Origin: Nematostella vectensis
Taxonomy: Eukaryota > Cnidaria > Anthozoa > Actiniaria > Edwardsiidae
Length of the DNA stretch: 64,000 nucleotides
Direction of reading: 5' to 3'
Assembly: GCF_932526225.1 (NCBI RefSeq)
Contig: NC_064043.1
Location: forward strand, 16,120,085 to 16,184,084
Positions 19,766 to 33,283 of this stretch are shown here, in pieces; within the stretch, counting starts at the first letter, position 1; each line of letters opens with the position of its first letter. Position numbers and translations under genes: made by a program. The notes beneath the pieces were generated by a model that worked only from the letters and a program-made list of their open reading frames with translations, made no database searches and had not been told where the DNA came from.

Positions 19766-22700
19766 ACGCCCCAGCGAAAGAACGATCTATCCATCAAGTT
19801 TATCTCTTTGAGATCCTTTGTTTATATTGCCAGTTTGTTGGGAGAACGTGGCATCTCGTCAACTAGTGTACACACTGCATCTTGAGGACTAGTGGTTAAT
19901 CAAAGTCAAGCACTTCAATTTCCCATACAGTCGCCAACAATTCTTGTGACTGTACCCCAGCAGGCAAGGTCACCCCAGGTGGTGTACTGTATATTGGGGA
20001 ACAAAGGGAATGGGTGGCCAATGAACCCTGTCGGTTGTTCATAGAGTATTTCTTGGGCTGGGAAGTTCTTACCCTTGGTAAGTAGCTTTTCCCCTATCAT
20101 TAACACATAATCTAAACATCCTATCTCAAAGATCCCAGGTACATTCGGAAAGCTAAAATCTTCAGGCTAAAAATAACAAACATAGGCTGAGCAAATACTC
20201 CAGTCCAAACCCAGTGAGAAAAAAAAAAGAGAACAAATCACTCGTTTGATTGCTTTGTTCACTGCAGTACCAGACCAGACATAATTTACAGATGAAGATG
20301 AAGAATGAAGATGAAGAAATGATTTTTATCATTGTAACTTAATAGATTATTTTTTTTTCTATTATAATTATCGATGAGAGATATGCTTTAAGAAGAAATA
20401 AAAGCTCCGCAAATATAAGTTTTGTATCAATAGGGCACCCTTTTAAGGCCTATTGTACAGGCTTGGCATCTTGACGCGCGATGCCACAAATATAATTGAG
20501 TTAACTAGTATGCAAGTAAACTTTTCCCCTTGTGTGATTAGCGATTTTCAGATGAAGAAACATTATAACTATAACATTAAAAAAGAAAGAATGATAACAG
20601 TAGCATCCTTCCAAGCAGTTAAGGCAGAGCAATTCACCATTCGCAGTTTTTCATTTTTTCATTTTTCGGCCCCTGAACCCTGTCGGTTGTTCATAGAGTA
20701 TTTCTTGGGCTGGGAAGTTCTTACCCTTGGTAAGTAGCTTTTCCCCTATCATTAACACATAATCTAAACATCCTATCTCAAAGATCCCAGGTACATTCGG
20801 AAAGCTAAAATCTTCAGGCTAAAAATAACAAACATAGGCTGAGCAAATACTCCAGTCCAAACCCAGTGAGAAAAAAAAAAAGAGAACAAATCACTCGTTT
20901 GATTGCTTTGTTCACTGCAGTACCAGACCAGACATAATTTACAGATGAAGATGAAGAATGAAGATGAAGAAATGATTTTTATCATTGTAACTTAATAGAT
21001 TATTTTTTTTTTCTATTATAATTATCGATGAGAGATATGCTTTAAAAAGAAATAAAAGCTCCGCAAATATAAGTTTTGTATCAATAGGGCACCCTTTTAA
21101 GGCCTATTGTACAGGCTTGGCATCTTGACGCGCGATGCCACAAATATAATTGAGTTAACTAGTATGCAAGTAAACTTTTCCCCTTGTGTGATTAGCGATT
21201 TTCAGATGAAGAAACATTATAACTATAACATTAAAAAAGAAAGAATGATAACAGTAGCATCCTTCCAAGCAGTTAAGGCAGAGCAATTCACCATTCGCAG
21301 TTTTTCATTTTTTCATTTTTCGGCCCCTGAACCCTGTCGGTTGTTCATAGAGTATTTCTTGGGCTGGGAAGTTCTTACCCTTGGTAAGTAGCTTTTCCCC
21401 TATCATTAATACATAATCTAAACATCCTATCTCAAAGATCCCAGGTACCTTCGGAAAGCTAAAATCTTCAGGCTAAAAATAATAAACATAGGATGAACAA
21501 ATACTCCAGTCCAAACCGAGTGAGAAAAAAAAGAGAACAAATCAATCGTTTGATTGCTTTGTTCACTGCAGTACCAGACCAGACATAATTTACAGATGAA
21601 GATGAAGAATGAAGGTGAAGAAATGATTTTTATCATTGTAACTTAATAGATTATTTATTTTTTTCTATTATAATTATCGATGAGAGATATGCTTTAAGAA
21701 GAAATAAAAGCTCGGCAAATATAAGTTTTGTATCAATAGGGCACCCTTTTAAGGCCTATTGTACAGGCTTGGCATCTTGACGCGCGATGCCACAAATATA
21801 ATTGAGTTAACTAGTATGCAAGTAAACTTTTGCCCTTGTGTGATTAGCGATTTTCAGATGAAGAAACATTATAGCTATAAGATAAAAAAAGAAAGAATGA
21901 TAACAACAGTAGCATCCTTCCAAGCAGTTAAGGCAGAGCAATTCACCATTCGCAGATTTTCATTTTTTTTATATCTTCTCTCAATCAATTGATTGCTTTG
22001 TTCAGAGCAGAAAAAGACGAGACATAATTTACGAAGGATCACCCATTTATTCTCTTATCTGATTCACAAGACACGAGAAGATCAGATGAAAAAAAGATTA
22101 TATCACTATAAAACTAAAACAGAACGAATGATAACAACAGTAACATCTTCTTCGTGGCGTGTGCTACCTTATAGGAAACAAAGAAGTCCCAAGTATCTGA
22201 GAAACCATCTGCGATGTCAGTTGAAAATGAAGAACAAGGACAGAAACGAAGTTAAAGAAAAACTTAAAAACATTTGAAAATCTTTTTGAATCTCAATTAG
22301 AAATATTTAAAGAATCAGACCGTGCGAACATAGGACCCAGTCCCACCCCTGAAACTGATTCTTCAACTCACTTGCTTCTTCGTGGCGTGTGCTACCTAAT
22401 AGCAAACAGAGAAGTCCCAAGTATCTGAGACTGATTTCTCGACTCTCACTTGCCTCTTCGTGGCGTGTCCTACTTTATAGCAAACAGGGAAGTCCAAAAT
22501 ATCAAGCGGTACTAGACCGCTTGTTGACGTTTCTGGTCGGGACTGGATACTCCCCCGGTTAAGGCTAAGCAGGACAATCAGATTGTGATGCCGAAATTTT
22601 TTGACCCGAGGGACCACATGCCTGCAAACTCTTTTATGGCATCCAAGGCAGAGCACCAGATAATACTAGATGGGTGGCCAGTCTTCAGCAATACCCAGTC

Positions 22701-22782
22701 AAGCAAGCCAAAAAAAGAAAATATTGCATGTAGTCGTGGGTGGGGGTCTCCTTAGTTTACATGGCTGTTGTCACGCATTACA
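19766..22782. repeat. Unit 10, 3017 bp, n=3, La
   Basis: Blocks start at about 20016, 20670 and 21322, tail at about 21971. The block types are FS, FS, FC: the middle block is a recent copy of the first type. The last block has the unit 1/15 marks (AACCGAGTGAG, GAAGGTGAAG, GGATGAACAAA). Private changes include CTTTAAAAAGAAAT near 21041 and GATGTCAGTTG near 22213. Confidence 0.95.
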
Positions 22783-25550
22783 ACGCCCCAGCGAAAGAAC
22801 GATCTATCCATCAAGTTTATCTCTTTGAGATCCTTTGTTTATATTGCCAGTTTGTTGGGAGAACGTGGCATCTCGTCAACTAGTGTACACACTGCATCTT
22901 GAGGACTAGTGGTTAATCAAAGTCAAGCACTTCAATTCCCCATACAGTCGCCAACAATTCTTGTGACTGTACCCCAGCAGGCAAGGTCACCCCAGGTGGT
23001 GTACTGTATATTGGGGAACAAAGGGAATGGGTGGCCAATGAACCCTGTCGGTTGTTCATAGAGTATTTCTTGGGCTGGGAAGTTCTTACCCTTGGTAAGT
23101 AGCTTTTCCCCTATCATTAACACATAATCTAAACATCCTATCTCAAAGATCCCAGGTACATTCGGAAAGCTAAAATCTTCAGGCTAAAAATAATAAACAT
23201 AGGCTGAGCAAATACTCCAGTCCAAACCCAGTGAGAAAAAAAAAAGAGAACAAATCACTCGTTTGATTGCTTTGTTCACTGCAGTACCAGACCAGACATA
23301 ATTTACAGATGAAGATGAAGAATGAAGATGAAGAAATGATTTTTATCATTGTAACTTAATAGATTTTTTTTCTCTATTATAATTATCGATGAGAGATATG
23401 CTTTAAAGGGAAATAAAAGCTCCGCAAATATAAGTTTTGTATCAATAGGGCACCCTTTTAAGGCCTATTGTACAGGCTTGGCATCTTGACGCGCGATGCC
23501 ACAAATATAATTGAGTTAACTAGTATGCAAGTAAACTTTTCCCCTTGTGTGATTAGCGATTTTCAGATGAAGAAACATTATAACTATAACATTAAAAAAG
23601 AAAGAATGATAACAGTAGCATCCTTCCAAGCAGTTAAGGCAGAGCAATTCACCATTCGCAGTTTTTCATTTTTTCATTTTTCGGCCCCTGAACCCTGTCG
23701 GTTGTTCATAGAGTATTTCTTGGGCTGGGAAGTTCTTACCCTTGGTAAGTAGCTTTTCCCCTATCATTAACACATAATCTAAACATCCTATCTCAAAGAT
23801 CCCAGGTACCTTCGGAAAGCTAATATCTTCAGGCTAAAAATAATAAACATAGGCTGAGCAAATTCTCCAGTCCAAACCCAGTGAGAAAAAAAAGAGAACA
23901 AATCAATCGTTTGATTGCTTTGTTCACTGCAGTACCAGACCAGACATAATTTACAGATGAAGATGAAGAATGAAGATGAAGAAATGATTTTTATCATTGT
24001 AACTTAATAGATTATTTATTTTTTTCTATTATAATTATCGATGAGAGATATGCTTTAAGAAGAAATAAAAGCTCCGCAAATATAAGTTTTGTATCAATAG
24101 GGCACCCTTTTAAGGCCTATTGTACAGGCTTGGCATCTTGACGCGCGATGCCACAAATATAATTGAGTTAACTAGTATGCAAGTAAACTTTTGCCCTTGT
24201 GTGATTAGCGATTTTCAGATGAAGAAACATTATAGCCATAAGATAAAAAAAAGAAAGAATGATAACAACAGTAGCATCCTTCCAAGCAGTTAAGGCAGAG
24301 CAATTCACCATTCGCAGTTTTTCATTTTTTTATATCTTCTCTCAATCAATTGATTGCTTTGTTCAGAGCAGAAAAAGACGAGACATAATTTACAAAGGAT
24401 CACCCATTTATTCTCTTATCTGATTCACAAGACACGAGAAGATCAGATGAAAAAAAGATTATATAACTATAAAACTAAAACAGAACGAATGATAACAACA
24501 GTAACATCTTCTTCGTGGCGTGTGCTACCTTATAGGAAACAGAGAAGTCCCAAGTATCTGAGAAACCATCTGCGATGTTAGTTGAAAATGAAGAACAAGG
24601 ACAGAAACGAAGTTAAAGAAAAACTTAAAAACATTTGAAAATCTTTTTGAATCTCAATTAGAAATATTTAAAGAATCAGACCGTGCGAACATAGGACCCA
24701 GTCCCACCCCTGAAACTGATTCTTCAACTCACTTGCTTCTTCGTGGCGTGTGCTACCTAATAGCAAAAAGAGAAGTCTCAAGTATCTGAGACTGATTTCT
24801 CGACTCTCACTTGCCTCTTCGTGGCGTGTCCTACTTTATAGCAAACAGGGAAGTCCAAAATATCAAGCGGTACTAGACCGCTTGTTGACGTTTCTGGTCG
24901 GGACTGGATACTCCCCCGGTTAAGGCTAAGCAGGACAATCAGATTGTGATGCCGAAATTTTTTGACCCGAGGGACCACATGCCTGCAAACTCTTTTATGG
25001 CATCCAAGGCAGAGCACCAGATAATACTAGATGGGTGGCCAGTCTTCAGCAATACCCAGTCAAGCAAGCCAAAAAAAAAATATGGCATGTAGTCGTGGGT
25101 GGGGGTCTCCTTAGTTTACATGGCTGTTGTCACGCATCACAACGCCCCAGCGAAAGAACGATCTATCCATCACATTTATCTCTTTGAGATCCTTTGTTTA
25201 TATTGCCAGTTTGTTGGGAGAACGTGGCATCTCATCAACTAGTGAACACACTGCATCTTGAGGACTAGTGGTTAATCAAAGTCAAGCACTTCAATTTCCC
25301 ATACAGTCGCCAACAATTCTTGTGACTGTACCCCAGCAGGCAAGGTCACCCCAGGTGGTGTACTGTATATTGGGGAACAAAGGGAATGGGTGGCCAATGA
25401 ACCTTGTCGGTTGTTCATAGAGTATTTCTTGGGCTGGGAAGTTCTTACCCTTGGTAAGTAGCTTTTCCCCTATCATTAACACATAATCTAAACATCCTAT
25501 CTCAAAGATCCCAGGTACCTTCGGAAAGCTAAAATCTTCAGGCTAAAAAT
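21060..25550. repeat. Multi-unit duplication, copy 1 (partner about 31.56-36.05 kb)
   Basis: The offset is about 10,500 bp. Shared marks in order are AACCGAGTGAG, GGATGAACAAA, GAAGGTGAAG, TTCAATTCCCC at the unit 11/16 leaders, AAATTCTCCAG, AAAAAGAGAAGTCTC, CGCATCACAACG, the hybrid leader and CCTTGTCGG. Confidence 0.85.
22783..25141. repeat. Unit 11, 2359 bp, n=2, La
   Basis: Blocks start at about 23033 and 23683, tail at about 24331. It shares CTAATATCTTC, AAATTCTCCAG, AAAAAGAGAAGTCTC and the CGCATCACAACG ending with unit 16. The second block has an extra A (GATAAAAAAAAGAAAG), which breaks the plus-strand open frame. Private: CTTTAAAGGGAAAT near 23401 and TATAGCCATAAG near 24232. Confidence 0.95.
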
Positions 25551-26848
25551 AATAAACATAGGCTGAGCAAATACTCCAGTCCAAACCCAGTGAGAAAAAA
25601 AAGAGAACAAATCAATCGTTTGATTGCTTTGTTCACTGCAGTACCAGACCAGACATAATTTACAGATGAAGATGAAGAATGAAGATGAAGAAATGATTTT
25701 TATCATTGTAACTTAATAGATTATTTATTTTTTTCTATTATAATTATCGATGAGAGATATGCTTTAAGAAGAAATAAAAGCTCCGCAAATATAAGTTTTG
25801 TATCAATAGGGCACCCTTTTAAGGCCAATTGTACAGGCTTGGCATCTTGACGCGCGATGCCACAAATATAATTGAGTTAACTAGTATGCAAGTAAACTTT
25901 TGCCCTTGTGTGATTAGCGATTTTCAGATGAAGAAACATTATAGCTATAAGATAAAAAAAGAAAGAATGATAACAACAGTAGCATCCTTCCAAGCAGTTA
26001 AGGCAGAGCAATTCACCATTCGCAGTTTTTCATTTTTTTATATCTTCTCTCAATCAATTGATTGCTTTGTTCAGAGCAGAAAAAGACGAGACATAATTTA
26101 CAAAGGATCACCCATTTATTCTCTTATCTGATTCACAAGACACGAGAACATCAGATGAAAAAAAGATTATATAACTATAAAACTAAAACAGAACGAATGA
26201 TAACAACAGTAACATCTTCTTCGTGGCGTGTGCTACCTTATAGGAAACAGAGAAGTCCCAAGTATCTGAGAAACCATCTGCGATGTTAGTTGAAAATGAA
26301 GAACAAGGACAGAAACGAAGTTAAAGAAAAACTTAAAAACATTTGAAAATCTTTTTGAATCTCAATTAGAAATATTTAAAGAATCAGACCGTGCGAACAT
26401 AGTACCTAGTCCCACCCCTGATACTGATTCTTCAACTCACTTGCTTCTTCGTGGCGTGTGCTACCTAATAGCAAACAGAGAAGTCCCAAGTATCTGAGAC
26501 TGATTTCTCGACTCTCACTTGCCTCTTCGTGGCGTGTCCTACTTTATAGCAAACAGGGAAGTCCAAAATATCAAGCGGTACTAGACCGCTTGTTGACGTT
26601 TCTGGTCGGGACTGGATACTCCCCCGGTTAAGGCTAAGCAGGACAATCAGATTGTGATGCCGAAATTTTTTGACCCGAGGGACCACATGCCTGCAAACTC
26701 TTTTATGGCATCCAAGGCAGAGCACCAGATAATACTAGATGGGTGGCCAGTCTTCAGCAATACCCAGTCAAGCAAGCCAAAAAAAAATATGGCATGTAGT
26801 CGTGGGTGGGGGTCTCCTTAGTTTACATGGCTGTTGTCACGCATTACA
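25142..26848. repeat. Unit 12, 1707 bp, n=1, hybrid leader
   Basis: Single block from about 25392, tail from about 26037. The leader is Lb at its start (CATCACATTT, CTCATCAAC, AGTGAAC) but La at its end (GGGTGGCCAATGAACC), with CCTTGTCGG shared only with unit 17. The block and tail match the second block and tail of unit 6. The unit looks like a recombinant. Confidence 0.95.
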
Positions 26849-28560
26849 ACGCCACAGCGAAAGAACGATCTATCCATCACATTTATCTCTTTGAGATCCT
26901 TTGTTTATATTGCCAGTTTGTTGGGAGAACGTGGCATCTCATCAACTAGTGAACACACTGCATCTTGAGGACTAGTGGTTAATCAAAGTCAAGCACTTCA
27001 ATTTCCCATACAGTCGCCAACAATTCTTGTGACTGTACCCCAGCAGGCAAGGTCACCCCAGGTGGTGTACTGTATATTGGGGAACAAGGAGAATGGGCGG
27101 CCCCTGAACCCTGTCGGTTGTTCATAGAGTATTTCTTGGGCTGGGAAGTTCTTACCCTTGGTAAGTAGCTTTTCCCCTATCATTAACACATAATCTAAAC
27201 ATCCTATCTCAAAGATCCCAGGTACATTCGGAAAGCTAAAATCTTCAGGCTAAAAATAATAAACATAGGCTGAGCAAATACTCCAGTCCAAACCCAGTGA
27301 GAAAAAAAAAAAGAGAACAAATCACTCGTTTGATTGCTTTGTTCACTGCAGTACCAGACCAGACATAATTTACAGATGAAGATGAAGAATGAAGATGAAG
27401 AAATGATTTTTATCATTGTAACTTAATAGATTATTTATTTTTTCTATTATAATTATCGATGAGAGATATGCTTTAAGAAGAAATAAAAGCTCGGCAAATA
27501 TAAGTTTTGTATCAATAGGGCACCCTTTTAAGGCCTATTGTACAGGCTTGGCATCTTGACGCGCGATGCCACAAATATAATTGAGTTAACTAGTATGCAA
27601 GTAAACTTTTGCCCTTGTGTGATTAGCGATTTTCAGATGAAGAAACATTATAGCTATAAGATAAAAAAAGAAAGAATGATAACAACAGTAGCATCCTTCC
27701 AAGCAGTTAAGGCAGAGCAATTCACCATTCGCAGATTTTCATTTTTTTATATCTTCTCTCAATCAATTGATTGCTTTGTTTAGAGCAGAAAAAGACGAGA
27801 CATAATTTACAAAGGACCACCCATTTATTCTCTTATCTGATTCACAAGACACGAGAAGATCAGATGAAAAAAAGATTATATCACTATAAAACTAAAACAG
27901 AACGAATGATAACAACAGTAACATCTTCTTCGTGGCGTGTGCTACCTTATAGGAAACAGAGAAGTCCCAAGTATCTGAGAAACCATCTGCGATGTTAGTT
28001 GAAAATGAAGAACAAGGACAGAAACGAAGTTAAAGAAAAACTTAAAAACATTTGAAAATCTTTTTGAATCTCAATTAGAAATATTTAAAGAATCAGACCG
28101 TGCGCACATAGGACCCAGTCCCACCCCTGAAACTGATTTTTCAACTCACTTGCTTCTTCGTGGCGTGTGCTACCTAAAAGCAAACAGAGAAGTCCCAAGT
28201 ATCTGAGACTGATTTCTCGACTCTCACTTGACTCTTCGTGGCGTGTCCTACTTTATAGCAAACAGAGAAGTCCAAAATATCAAGCGGTACTAGACCGCTT
28301 GTTGACGTTTCTGGTCGGGACTGGATACTCCCCCGGTTAAGGCTAAGCAGGACAATCAGATTGTGATGCCGAAATTTTTTGACCCGAGGGACCACATGCC
28401 TGCAAACTCTTTTATGGCATCCAAGGCAGAGCACCAAATAATACTAGATGGGTGGCCAGTCTTCAGCAATACCCAGTCAAGCAAGCCAAAAAAAGAAAAT
28501 ATTGCATGTAGTCGTGGGTGGGGGTCTCCTTAGTTTACATGGCTGTAGTCACGCATTACA
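26849..28560. repeat. Unit 13, 1712 bp, n=1, Lb
   Basis: Single block from about 27099, tail from about 27745. It is nearly identical to units 7 and 28 (ACGCCACAGCG, TTTGTTTAGAGC). Private changes: CTACCTAAAAGC near 28171 and GGCTGTAGTCACG near 28541. Confidence 0.95.
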
Positions 28561-30923
28561 ACGCCCCAGCGAAAGAACGATCTATCCATCAAGTTTATCT
28601 CTTTGAGATCCTTTGTTTATATTGCCAGTTTGTTGGGAGAACGTGGCATCTCGTCAACTAGTGTACACACTGCATCTTGAGGACTAGTGGTTAATCAAAG
28701 TCAAGCACTTCAATTTCCCATACAGTCGCCAACAATTCTTGTGACTGTACCCCAGCAGGCAAGGTCACCCCAGGTGGTGTACTGTATATTGGGGAACAAA
28801 GGGAATGGGTGGCCAATGAACCCTGTCGGTTGTTCATAGAGTATTTCTTGGGCTGGGAAGTTCTTACCCTTGGTAAGTAGCTTTTCCCCTATCATTAACA
28901 CATAATCTAAACATCCTATCTCAAAGATCCCAGGTACATTCGGAAAGCTAAAATCTTCAGGCTAAAAATAACAAACATAGGCTGAGCAAATACTCCAGTC
29001 CAAACCCAGTGAGAAAAAAAAAGAGAACAAATCACTCGTTTGATTGCTTTGTTCACTGCAGTACCAGACCAGACATAATTTACAGATGAAGATGAAGAAT
29101 GAAGATGAAGAAATGATTTTTATCATTGTAACTTAATAGATTATTTTTTTTTCTATTATAATTATCGATGAGAGATATGCTTTAAGAAGAAATAAAAGCT
29201 CCGCAAATATAAGTTTTGTATCAATAGGGCACCCTTTTAAGGCCTATTGTACAGGCTTGGCATCTTGACGCGCGATGCCACAAATATAATTGAGTTAACT
29301 AGTATGCAAGTAAACTTTTCCCCTTGTGTGATTAGCGATTTTCAGATGAAGAAACATTATAACTATAACATTAAAAAAGAAAGAATGATAACAGTAGCAT
29401 CCTTCCAAGCAGTTAAGGCAGAGCAATTCACCATTCGCAGTTTTTCATTTTTTTCATTTTTCGGCCCCTGAACCCTGTCGGTTGTTCATAGAGTATTTCT
29501 TGGGCTGGGAAGTTCTTACCCTTGGTAAGTAGCTTTTCCCCTATCATTAACACATAATCTAAACATCCTATCTCAAAGATCCCAGGTACCTTCGGAAAGC
29601 TAAAATCTTCAGGCTAAAAATAATAAACATAGGATGAGCAAATACTCCAGTCCAAACCCAGTGAGAAAAAAAAGAGAACAAATCAATCGTTTGATTGCTT
29701 TGTTCACTGCAGTACCAGACCAGACATAATTTACAGATGAAGATGAAGAATGAAGATGAAGAAATGATTTTTATCATTGTAACTTAATAGATTATTTATT
29801 TTTTTCTATTATAATTATCGATGAGAGATATGCTTTAAGAAGAAATAAAAGCTCGGCAAATATAAGTTTTGTATCAATAGGGCACCCTTTTAAGGCCTAT
29901 TGTACAGGCTTGGCATCTTGACGCGCGATGCCACAAATATAATTGAGTTAACTAGTATGCAAGTAAACTTTTGCCCTTGTGTGATTAGCGATTTTCAGAT
30001 GAAGAAACATTATAGCTATAAGATAAAAAAAGAAAGAATGATAACAACAGTAGCATCCTTCCAAGCAGTTAAGGCAGAGCAATTCACCATTCGCAGATTT
30101 TCATTTTTTTTATATCTTCTCTCAATCAATTGATTGCTTTGTTCAGAGCAGAAAAAGACGAGACATAATTTACGAAGGATCACCCATTTATTCTCTTATC
30201 TGATTCACAAGACACGAGAAGATCAGATGAAAAAAAGATTATATCACTATAAAACTAAAACAGAACGAATGATAACAACAGTAACATCTTCTTCGTGGCG
30301 TGTGCTACCTTATAGGAAACAGAGAAGTCCCAAGTATCTGAGAAACCATCTGCGATGTTAGTTGAAAATGAAGAACAAGGACTATAACGAAGTTAAAGAA
30401 AAACTTAAAAACATTTGAAAATCTTTTTGAATCTCAATTAGAAATATTTAAAGAATCAGACCGTGCGCACATAGGACCCAGTCCCACCCCTGAAACTGAT
30501 TTTTCAACTCACTTGCTTCTTCGTGGCGTGTGCTACCTAATAGCAAACAGAGAAGTCCCAAGTATCTGAGACTGATTTCTCGACTCTCACTTGCCTCTTC
30601 GTGGCGTGTCCTACTTTATAGCAAACAGAGAAGTCCAAAATATCAAGCGGTACTAGACCGCTTGTTGACGTTTCTGGTCGGGACTGGATACTCCCCCGGT
30701 TAAGGCTAAGCAGGACAATCAGATTGTGATGCCGAAATTTTTTGACCCGAGGGACCACATGCCTGCAAACTCTTTTATGGCATCCAAGGCAGAGCACCAA
30801 ATAATACTAGATGGGTGGCCAGTCTTCAGCAATACCCAGTCAAGCAAGCCAAAAAAAGAAAATATTGCATGTAGTCGTGGGTGGGGGTCTCCTTAGTTTA
30901 CATGGCTGTTGTCACGCATTACA
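28561..30923. repeat. Unit 14, 2363 bp, n=2, La
   Basis: Blocks start at about 28811 and 29463, tail at about 30112. One extra T in the T tract at the B-B junction (near 29449) shifts the plus-strand frame. The tail has GGACTATAACG, as in units 5, 9, 24 and 26. Confidence 0.95.
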
Positions 30924-33283
30924 ACGCCCCAGCGAAAGAACGATCTATCCATCAAGTTTATCTCTTTGAGATCCTTTGTTTATATTGCCAGTTTGTTGGG
31001 AGAACGTGGCATCTCGTCAACTAGTGTACACACTGCATCTTGAGGACTAGTGGTTAATCAAAGTCAAGCACTTCAATTTCCCATACAGTCGCCAACAATT
31101 CTTGTGACTGTACCCCAGCAGGCAAGGTCACCCCAGGTGGTGTACTGTATATTGGGGAACAAAGGGAATGGGTGGCCAATGAACCCTGTCGGTTGTTCAT
31201 AGAGTATTTCTTGGGCTGGGAAGTTCTTACCCTTGGTAAGTAGCTTTTCCCCTATCATTAACACATAATCTAAACATCCTATCTCAAAGATCCCAGGTAC
31301 ATTCGGAAAGCTAAAATCTTCAGGCTAAAAATAATAAACATAGGCTGAGCAAATACTCCAGTCCAAACCCAGTGAGAAAAAAAAAAGAGAACAAATCACT
31401 CGTTTGATTGCTTTGTTCACTGCAGTACCAGACCAGACATAATTTACAGATGAAGATGAAGAATGAAGATGAAGAAATGATTTTTATCATTGTAACTTAA
31501 TAGATTTTTTTTTCTATTATAATTATCGATGAGAGATATGCTTTAAGAAGAAATAAAAGCTCCGCAAATATAAGTTTTGTATCAATAGGGCACCCTTTTA
31601 AGGCCTATTGTACAGGCTTGGCATCTTGACGCGCGATGCCACAAATATAATTGAGTTAACTAGTATGCAAGTAAACTTTTCCCCTTGTGTGATTAGCGAT
31701 TTTCAGATGAAGAAACATTATAACTATAACATTAAAAAAGAAAGAATGATAACAGTAGCATCCTTCCAAGCAGTTAAGGCAGAGCAATTCACCATTCGCA
31801 GTTTTTCATTTTTTCATTTTTCGGCCCCTGAACCCTGTCGGTTGTTCATAGAGTATTTCTTGGGCTGGGAAGTTCTTACCCTTGGTAAGTAGCTTTTCCC
31901 CTATCATTAATACATAATCTAAACATCCTATCTCAAAGATCCCAGGTACCTTCGGAAAGCTAAAATCTTCAGGCTAAAAATAATAAACATAGGATGAACA
32001 AATACTCCAGTCCAAACCGAGTGAGAAAAAAAAGAGAACAAATCAATCGTTTGATTGCTTTGTTCACTGCAGTACCAGACCAGACATAATTTACAGATGA
32101 AGATGAAGAATGAAGGTGAAGAAATGATTTTTATCATTGTAACTTAATAGATTATTTATTTTTTTCTATTATAATTATCGATGAGAGATATGCTTTAAGA
32201 AGAAATAAAAGCTCGGCAAATATAAGTTTTGTATCAATAGGGCACCCTTTTAAGGCCTATTGTACAGGCTTGGCATCTTGACGCGCGATGCCACAAATAT
32301 AATTGAGTTAACTAGTATGCAAGTAAACTTTTGCCCTTGTGTGATTAGCGATTTTCAGATGAAGAAACATTATAGCTATAAGATAAAAAAAGAAAGAATG
32401 ATAACAACAGTAGCATCCTTCCAAGCAGTTAAGGCAGAGCAATTCACCATTCGCAGATTTTCATTTTTTTTATATCTTCTCTCAATCAATTGATTGCTTT
32501 GTTCAGAGCAGAAAAAGACGAGACATAATTTACGAAGGATCACCCATTTATTCTCTTATCTGATTCACAAGACACGAGAAGATCAGATGAAAAAAAGATT
32601 ATATCACTATAAAACTAAAACAGAACGAATGATAACAACAGTAACATCTTCTTCGTGGCGTGTGCTACCTTATAGGAAACAGAGAAGTCCCAAGTATCTG
32701 AGAAACCATCTGCGATGTTAGTTGAAAATGAAGAACAAGGACAGAAACGAAGTTAAAGAAAAACTTAAAAACATTTGAAAATCTTTTTGAATCTCAATTA
32801 GAAATATTTAAAGAATCAGACCGTGCGAACATAGGACCCAGTCCCACCCCTGAAACTGATTCTTCAACTCACTTGCTTCTTCGTGGCGTGTGCTACCTAA
32901 TAGCAAACAGAGAAGTCCCAAGTATCTGAGACTGATTTCTCGACTCTCACTTGCCTCTTCGTGGCGTGTCCTACTTTATAGCAAACAGGGAAGTCCAAAA
33001 TATCAAGCGGTACTAGACCGCTTGTTGACGTTTCTGGTCGGGACTGGATACTCCCCCGGTTAAGGCTAAGCAGGACAATCAGATTGTGATGCCGAAATTT
33101 TTTGACCCGAGGGACCACATGCCTGCAAACTCTTTTATGGCATCCAAGGCAGAGCACCAGATAATACTAGATGGGTGGCCAGTCTTCAGCAATACCCAGT
33201 CAAGCAAGCCAAAAAAAGAAAATATTGCATGTAGTCGTGGGTGGGGGTCTCCTTAGTTTACATGGCTGTTGTCACGCATTACA
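30924..33283. repeat. Unit 15, 2360 bp, n=2, La
   Basis: Blocks start at about 31174 and 31823, tail at about 32472. The first block has a shortened AGATTTTTTTTTCTATT tract. The second block and tail match the end of unit 10 (AACCGAGTGAG, GGATGAACAAA, GAAGGTGAAG) at an offset of 10,501 bp. Confidence 0.95.
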
